DNA of 17,527 bases. It comes from DAOOPX01 sp964653045 (GTDB taxonomy: Bacteria; Patescibacteriota; Microgenomatia; UBA1400; PJMF01). The stretch covers positions 1 through 17,527 of the forward strand of contig CAZZBW010000019.1 of assembly GCA_964653045.1 (NCBI GenBank), read 5' to 3'. Under the pieces are notes generated by a model, which saw only the letters and a program-made list of their open reading frames with translations, ran no database searches and had not been told where the DNA came from. Shown here piece by piece: positions 14,000 to 17,527 of the stretch. Made by a program: the position numbers and the translations under genes. Position 1 is the first letter of the stretch, and each line of letters opens with the position of its first letter.

Positions 14000-14021
14000 G
14001 CTTAACAATAAAACACAGTTC

Positions 14022-14095
14022 GCGGGAATAGCTCAGTTGGCTAGAGCGTCTCCTTGCCAAGGAGAAGGTCGCGGGTTCGAGTCCCGTTTCCCGCT
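14022..14095 (+). tRNA. tRNA-Gly (anticodon GCC)
   Basis: Acceptor GCGGGAA pairs with TTCCCGC; D stem GCTC/GAGC; anticodon stem TCTCC/GGAGA with loop TTGCCAA (GCC); T arm CGGG/CCCG around TTCGAGT; discriminator T, no CCA. A degenerate tRNA-like copy follows directly. Confidence 0.97.
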
Positions 14096-14097
14096 CA

Positions 14098-14155
14098 GGG
14101 TTCGCGCGGGTGCGAGTCCTCCCGATTTGCATCGGGACAGGCTGTTTCCCGCTCA
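14098..14155 (+). pseudogene. Degenerate tRNA-Gly 3'-half copy carrying a hairpin
   Basis: After tRNA-Gly there is a T-arm-like segment (GCGGGTGCGAGTCC), a perfect 7-bp hairpin TCCCGAT-TTGC-ATCGGGA (14120-14137), and then GTTTCCCGCTCA (14144-14155), an exact 12-nt copy of the tRNA 3' end at 14086-14097. No 5' half is present, so it cannot be a tRNA. It resembles the tRNA-Arg-derived units in design: tRNA 3' end plus a new hairpin. Confidence 0.7.
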
Positions 14156-14230
14156 AAAGTTACAGAAAAAAACAGTAAATCACACAAACCAATGCTAGCT
14201 CATGAGGTAATGAGTATATTTATGATAAGA

Positions 14231-14236
14231 TACAAT
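14231..14236 (+). promoter_or_regulatory. -10 box before the gene at 14241
   Basis: TACAAT ends 4 nt before the ATG; an alternative TATGAT lies at 14221-14226, leaving 14 nt. Either way the leader is absent or very short and has no Shine-Dalgarno site. Confidence 0.4.
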
Positions 14237-14240
14237 CGTT

Positions 14241-15029
14241 ATGGAAAATCAGCCAATCACCAACCCTTCTGATATTTCTACAACTGATCCAGCAGTTGTT
14301 AATCAGCCCTTTACTTCACCACAAACAAAAACCAACTTTGTGATGCCAATACTAGTTACTCTACTAGTAGGCGCAGTTGTTTTTGGTTTCGCAGGATATT
14401 ATTTAGGTGCTTTATCTAATTTGACTAATACTCCACAACAAATAGTAACTGAAACAAATAATGCAATTATTCCCTCATCTACTCCTACAATGAGTCCAGA
14501 TGTCCCTACCGAATCATCTTACACATATAACTCTTTTTCTTTCTCATATCCCAATGATTGGAAGTTTTCTTCAAAAAATGATGACGTTAACTTTCCATTA
14601 AAAGATAGATTAACCTTTGATGATGAAGTTATTGCAATCAGTAATGGCGAAATTCACCTCATTGTTAATATAAGTGTGGCAGATCAGCTAGAAGCCGGGG
14701 GAATTTTTGGCAGTGACAAGGAATATGAAGAATATATTAGTATGCATGATAAGGTTGCGATACAAGGGTCCACTTTCTACCTTACAAGAAGTCATCTTTC
14801 AATTTCATCTCTCGAAGAGGAACACTCAGGACCTGCAACGTGGGGTGCATTAAGTGAGTATGTGCCGAACAAGACTACTGGCAGTGGAAATATTTTCAAA
14901 GGATACGAGCAAATTATTAAGAGAAATGGTTATAGGTATAATTTCATTATTGTTGGTCAACAAGAGGGAGTTACACCTTATGCAATTCAGTCAGATTTGA
15001 AGAAAATATTAGAATCTATTAAGTGGTAA
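14241..15029 (+). CDS. Single-pass membrane protein with PsbP-like extracellular domain, function unknown
   Basis: The 262-aa protein has a Pro/Thr-rich cytoplasmic N-terminus (1-31), one transmembrane helix (about 34-58), a Thr/Pro/Ser linker, and a beta-rich outer domain (about 93-262). The domain opens with YNSFSFSYPNDWKFS and closes with LKKILESIKW; that opening and closing pattern is common in PsbP-like or lipoprotein-like beta domains of candidate-phylum bacteria. No catalytic motif is recognisable. The gene is among the most A+T-rich in the window and lies directly after a tRNA-Gly and its degenerate copy, a place where acquired genes often sit. The start follows a -10 box by 4 nt. It is likely to be a real gene; its role is unknown. 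Confidence 0.75.
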   Translation: MENQPITNPSDISTTDPAVVNQPFTSPQTKTNFVMPILVTLLVGAVVFGFAGYYLGALSNLTNTPQQIVTETNNAIIPSSTPTMSPDVPTESSYTYNSFSFSYPNDWKFSSKNDDVNFPLKDRLTFDDEVIAISNGEIHLIVNISVADQLEAGGIFGSDKEYEEYISMHDKVAIQGSTFYLTRSHLSISSLEEEHSGPATWGALSEYVPNKTTGSGNIFKGYEQIIKRNGYRYNFIIVGQQEGVTPYAIQSDLKKILESIKW

Positions 15030-15148
15030 AGTCATTTATTCCCAATTTATCTTTGAGAGCAGTCAGCCGCACCACCAAATTGGGAGTAATGAGTTGATAC
15101 AGGTCCGATCAAATTAGGGTTACCAGCTCAAAGATGTTCAGATTATTT
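15030..15148. other. Convergent intergenic spacer with two crossing inverted repeats
   Basis: TCCCAATTT (15040-15048) pairs with 15077-15085, and ATCTTTGAG (15049-15057) pairs with 15127-15135. The two pairings cross, so they would be alternatives or a pseudoknot. On the minus strand a short frame here encodes a protein-like tail (LYQLITPNLVVRLTALK, ending at a stop near 15018) without a start codon, possibly a decayed gene end. No U-run terminator is seen. Confidence 0.4.
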
Positions 15149-16351
15149 CTATTTTCTCACAAACACAATTGCATTGGGGATGTTGCGGCCGGGGCCGACT
15201 TTGTAGCCGCCGCTCCAAAGAGCGGTGGAGCCGCCGCTATCGAGGTTGAGGGCGTTGTCCATGCCCAGAGTTTTGAGCGCGAGGGCCGATTCAGCCACAG
15301 TCGCGCCATGGACAACGCCAATATACACCGTGTTACCACGGTTGGCGACAAAGCTACGATTACCTTTCGAGCCTTTTTTGATATCGCCATCACCCGTGAA
15401 TCGAACTTGGTTGCCGCTAACTAATAGCGGGTAATTGGAGAGCATGCTGTCAATGCCAGTGTCTCTCCCCCACTCTGACGCTGAGCCAACAAAGCGAATG
15501 TAACCGCCGCCAAAAATCACCGCTGGATTATTGCTGTAGACGTTATTGGATGAATTAAAGTAGGTTTTGTCTTTATTCATCACGAGTAAGTCAAAACTAT
15601 TGGTTTTACCCGCACAGCTGGGATAAGTGGCGGGGCAAAAGTAGGTACCGTTGATCCCAGCGTAACCACCGTTTCGTGAAACGTAGTCTGAAAGTGGCAA
15701 AACTGGGCAGTCATTACCACAGTCACTGCCACTGGCAGTATCAACGATCACTTTGGTAGAGCCGAGGTCGGCAGCGATTAAGCTGACGACATACCTACCA
15801 TGCTCGGTCTCGACTGCTTGGCGGCTGTAACCGGAGTCAGGAGCTGTGTTGGAGACAGGGGCTTGGGGGGTGGGAGCAACTGCCGCAGCCGCCATTTTTT
15901 GTTCGACGCTTTTGATCTCGGCTCTAACTGCCACCAAACTGGCGCTGGCTGAAGTGTAATTTTGCTCAGAGAGTTGAGCCAGGGCTTTGGCCAAACTTTC
16001 TTGAGCCTTGGTCAGGTCGGCTTTTTGTTCGCTGAGTGCCAGAATATCTTCGTAAACTACTGAGCTATCGAGAAATGATTTTTGCATGGCGGTCATCGTG
16101 GCCGCTAGTTGGTCATTGCGGACGCGTTGATCTTCAGCCAAAAGTCTCGTCACTTCTGCTGAGCTGCTAGCCAGCTCAGCTGACAAGACCGTGACCTGCT
16201 TGTTCAGAGTAGCGACTTCGGCTTGATACTGTCCTTTAGTATTTTGGAGAGTTAATCCCAGCCAAGTAATCAACCCAAGGCAAATAACAGTAACAATAAT
16301 TGTGACAATCAGAAGAAATAGACGCTTTTTCTTTTCTGGAACATTTTTCAC
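15149..16351 (-). CDS. Membrane-anchored coiled-coil phosphodiester glycosidase (NAGPA-like)
   Basis: The 400-aa protein has a short basic N-terminus (KKKR), a transmembrane helix (about 11-36), a long coiled coil (about 38-156, rich in Ala, Gln, Glu, Ser), an Ala/Pro linker, and a C-terminal catalytic-type domain (about 180-400). That domain carries AGINGTYF (231-238) and NLDSGGSTALW (369-379), the signatures of the phosphodiester glycosidase family (PF09992). Relatives remove sugars linked through a phosphodiester, and in bacteria may act on teichoic-acid-like or exopolysaccharide material. Four cysteines (211, 215, 239, 246) may form disulfides outside the cell. Its GTG start overlaps the TGA of the upstream gene (GTGA), so the two are probably co-translated. 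Two inverted repeats lie in the coding sequence. Confidence 0.9.
   Translation of the reverse strand: MKNVPEKKKRLFLLIVTIIVTVICLGLITWLGLTLQNTKGQYQAEVATLNKQVTVLSAELASSSAEVTRLLAEDQRVRNDQLAATMTAMQKSFLDSSVVYEDILALSEQKADLTKAQESLAKALAQLSEQNYTSASASLVAVRAEIKSVEQKMAAAAVAPTPQAPVSNTAPDSGYSRQAVETEHGRYVVSLIAADLGSTKVIVDTASGSDCGNDCPVLPLSDYVSRNGGYAGINGTYFCPATYPSCAGKTNSFDLLVMNKDKTYFNSSNNVYSNNPAVIFGGGYIRFVGSASEWGRDTGIDSMLSNYPLLVSGNQVRFTGDGDIKKGSKGNRSFVANRGNTVYIGVVHGATVAESALALKTLGMDNALNLDSGGSTALWSGGYKVGPGRNIPNAIVFVRK
15251..15319. repeat. Long-range inverted repeat in the phosphodiester glycosidase gene (13/43/13)
   Basis: GGCGTTGTCCATG at 15251-15263 is exactly complementary to 15307-15319. The arms encode parts of GVVHGATV and GMDNALN, two conserved strands of the catalytic domain. 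Confidence 0.85.
16159..16181. repeat. Hairpin in the coiled-coil coding region (9/5/9)
   Basis: GCTGAGCTG, loop CTAGC, CAGCTCAGC. It encodes part of SAELASSSAE; the repetitive coiled coil makes some self-complementarity easier here. Confidence 0.8.
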
Positions 16352-17439
16352 TCCATCATGTTAACACGACGGGTTGAGTTTTGGCTAATTGTGGTTTTGG
16401 CCTTGGAAAAAAGGGCGAGAACATGTAGTAACATCCCCAAGTACAGTAATAACTCGGTTACTTCTGACCACTCGCCGATCGAAAAACTACCTTGTGATTG
16501 CCAAATGTTAAATAACGCAATGGCGATAAAATATGGTGCCAGCCAGGGTTTTGGCACTACTCTCTCCAACCAAATTTTTACATTTTTTTCACGAAAAAAT
16601 TTAACTTGGTTCCTGAGTACTCGTTCAGCAATCCAGGCTAATCCTCCATACAATCCAACGAAAATGTAGGCTTGGCCGATCAGATCTTTGACCCCATCCA
16701 GATTGTGCACTGTAATTTCTGCTTGAAAATTCCGCTCGGCAATTGCTTCTGGAGTTTCGATTCCCAATAGTCTTTGGCCAAACGAGATTTCATCAAGGCC
16801 TATGAATAATAATGCCAAGCTGAGGAGGGCGAAAAATAGCCAATGACTGAAGTAGTGGCTAATTTTTCGCCACTTGATGCTGGTGAGCGCCGCAAATACT
16901 GCAGCGGCAGTTACGGCAAAGAATTGGGAGTACTCAATCTGCCGATCTTCTTTGACAATTTGTAAAAAGTAATCCATTGGCCAAGAGTGAATAATCCATA
17001 GGTTAAAAAGCAAAAAAGGGACAAACAGGGCGATTAGCACATGTTTATGGCGCTGCCACCAGGTAAGTGGCAGCGCCAGGAGCGCAACTGCCTCTGCCAT
17101 AAAAAACACTCGTGCCAGCAAGTTGTAATGAACGTGGTAAAGATTAAACACATAATTGGGATGATGAGCCAGCTCGAGTTGAGAGAGCCAAATGGTGATC
17201 ACGCCAGAAATAATTAATATTGGCAAGTTCAGCTTTGCCAGCTTAGAACCGATGACTGGTTTATTTTTCCAGTTGTAAATCACCCCAGCGAGCACCGCAG
17301 CGCTGACCAGCCACATCAGCTCCACACCAAAGTGGTTTCTGATGGAGCCAGCATAAGTCAAGCTTTCCAAAACCAACAGTGCGTTGAGCCCCAACCAGAC
17401 CAAAATAACAAACATGATACTGGCTATGTTACCACTCAT
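16348..17439 (-). CDS. Uncharacterised multi-pass membrane protein (DEIS-GQR family)
   Basis: The 363-aa protein has about nine membrane segments. After the sixth or so comes GLDEISFGQRLLGIETPE (214-231) and then EITVHNL (241-247), a motif pair I recognise from a widespread but uncharacterised family of bacterial membrane proteins (often EEISWGQR...HNL). Acidic and His residues beside the membrane could suggest an enzyme, but no activity is known to me. The ATG at 17439 was chosen over a TTG at 17451. The stop overlaps the start of the phosphodiester glycosidase gene by 4 nt, suggesting a shared envelope task. It contains two long inverted repeats. Confidence 0.75.
   Translation of the reverse strand: MSGNIASIMFVILVWLGLNALLVLESLTYAGSIRNHFGVELMWLVSAAVLAGVIYNWKNKPVIGSKLAKLNLPILIISGVITIWLSQLELAHHPNYVFNLYHVHYNLLARVFFMAEAVALLALPLTWWQRHKHVLIALFVPFLLFNLWIIHSWPMDYFLQIVKEDRQIEYSQFFAVTAAAVFAALTSIKWRKISHYFSHWLFFALLSLALLFIGLDEISFGQRLLGIETPEAIAERNFQAEITVHNLDGVKDLIGQAYIFVGLYGGLAWIAERVLRNQVKFFREKNVKIWLERVVPKPWLAPYFIAIALFNIWQSQGSFSIGEWSEVTELLLYLGMLLHVLALFSKAKTTISQNSTRRVNMME
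16828..16871. repeat. Inverted repeat with one-base bulge in the 16348 gene (15/13/16)
   Basis: GGCGAAAAATAGCCA at 16828-16842 pairs with 16856-16871 with a single extra base. It encodes the segment around KWRKISHYFSHWLF. Confidence 0.85.
17048..17078. repeat. 31-bp hairpin in the 16348 gene (12/7/12)
   Basis: TGGCGCTGCCAC, loop CAGGTAA, exact reverse complement. It encodes LALPLTWWQR at a membrane boundary. Geometry equals that of 2835-2865. Confidence 0.95.
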
Positions 17440-17460
17440 GGTGCTTGTCAAGCAATTCCA

Positions 17461-17513
17461 GCTGATTTGAGCTATAATCAGCCACGCGGATATCCGAGGG
17501 TTTAAACCCTCGG
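17461..17513 (+). promoter_or_regulatory. Promoter-like site with dyad, followed by a 20-bp palindrome
   Basis: GCTGATT (17461-17467) and AATCAGC (17476-17482) form a 7-bp dyad with an 8-nt spacer that overlaps TATAAT (17473-17478). Sixteen bases after the -10 box lies the perfect palindrome CCGAGGGTTTAAACCCTCGG (17494-17513), which would be near the 5' end of a plus-strand transcript leaving the window. The product is not visible. Confidence 0.45.
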
Positions 17514-17527
17514 CTGGATAGCGCCCT

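Noticed and set aside
13914..14156. Protein-coding frame antisense to tRNA-Phe and tRNA-Gly
   Set aside because: It consists of reverse-strand tRNA sequence.
14022..15029. Integrated element at tRNA-Gly
   Set aside because: A 12-nt direct repeat exists, but it encloses only 46 bp and no integrase or transfer gene is visible; kept only as a remnant hypothesis.
15181..15240. G+C-rich self-complementary patch (CGGCC/GGCCG, CCGCTC/GAGCGG)
   Set aside because: Short arms explained by the Gly- and Ala-rich conserved motif codons of the phosphodiester glycosidase.

Overview
The window looks like part of a small-genome bacterial chromosome, most likely from the Candidate Phyla Radiation (Patescibacteria), perhaps near Microgenomates. 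This is inference. It rests on the short membrane-anchored proteins of unknown role, the N-terminal helical module of the 6778 gene, the single tRNA genes scattered between genes (most without an encoded CCA), and the apparent scarcity of Shine-Dalgarno leaders. TGA is used as a stop (uvrC, the GNAT gene, the 16348 gene), so the TGA=Gly code of Gracilibacteria/Absconditabacteria does not apply.

Layout. 1-6472 (minus strand) reads uvrA > secreted transglutaminase-like protein > uvrC > YvlD/holin-4-like membrane protein (cut by the window edge). It mixes nucleotide excision repair with cell-envelope genes, and uvrC starts about 200 bp inside the transglutaminase gene. 6598-8250 (plus) holds tRNA-Leu(UAG) and a DUF2157-like membrane protein. 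8247-10004 is a divergent pair: a lysozyme-like membrane-anchored protein (minus) and a secreted clan GH-A-like glycosidase (plus, with a 10-N assembly gap). 10024-10334 (minus) is tRNA-Arg(UCG) followed by three head-to-tail 79-bp tRNA-like units that cannot be decoding tRNAs. 10412-11158 is a cytidylate kinase-like protein. 11202-14095 holds tRNA-Leu(CAG), a GT-C glycosyltransferase (minus), tRNA-Leu(GAG), tRNA-Val(UAC), a GNAT acetyltransferase, tRNA-Phe(GAA) and tRNA-Gly(GCC), the last followed by a broken tRNA-like copy. 14241-15029 is a single-pass membrane protein. 15149-17439 (minus) is a translationally overlapping pair: a multi-pass membrane protein and a coiled-coil phosphodiester glycosidase.

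The most unusual signal is not a gene. Coding sequences carry many long, perfect, short-loop inverted repeats (17/5/17 in uvrC, 17/5/17 in uvrA, 19/2/19 in the lysozyme-like gene, 12/7/12 twice, 13/14/13, and others). They sit in frame in recognisable protein families, and at least the uvrA examples cause no obvious insertion. They concentrate in the more G+C-rich genes and I found none of comparable size in the A+T-rich genes next to the tRNAs. Second is the tRNA-Arg-derived tandem array, whose central hairpin shows a compensatory base-pair change between units; a related tRNA-3'-end copy with a hairpin follows tRNA-Gly. Third is the 200-bp overlap that encodes both a transmembrane anchor and the UvrC GIY-YIG nuclease motif. 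Several promoters place the -10 box 4-11 nt from the start codon, implying leaderless or near-leaderless mRNAs.
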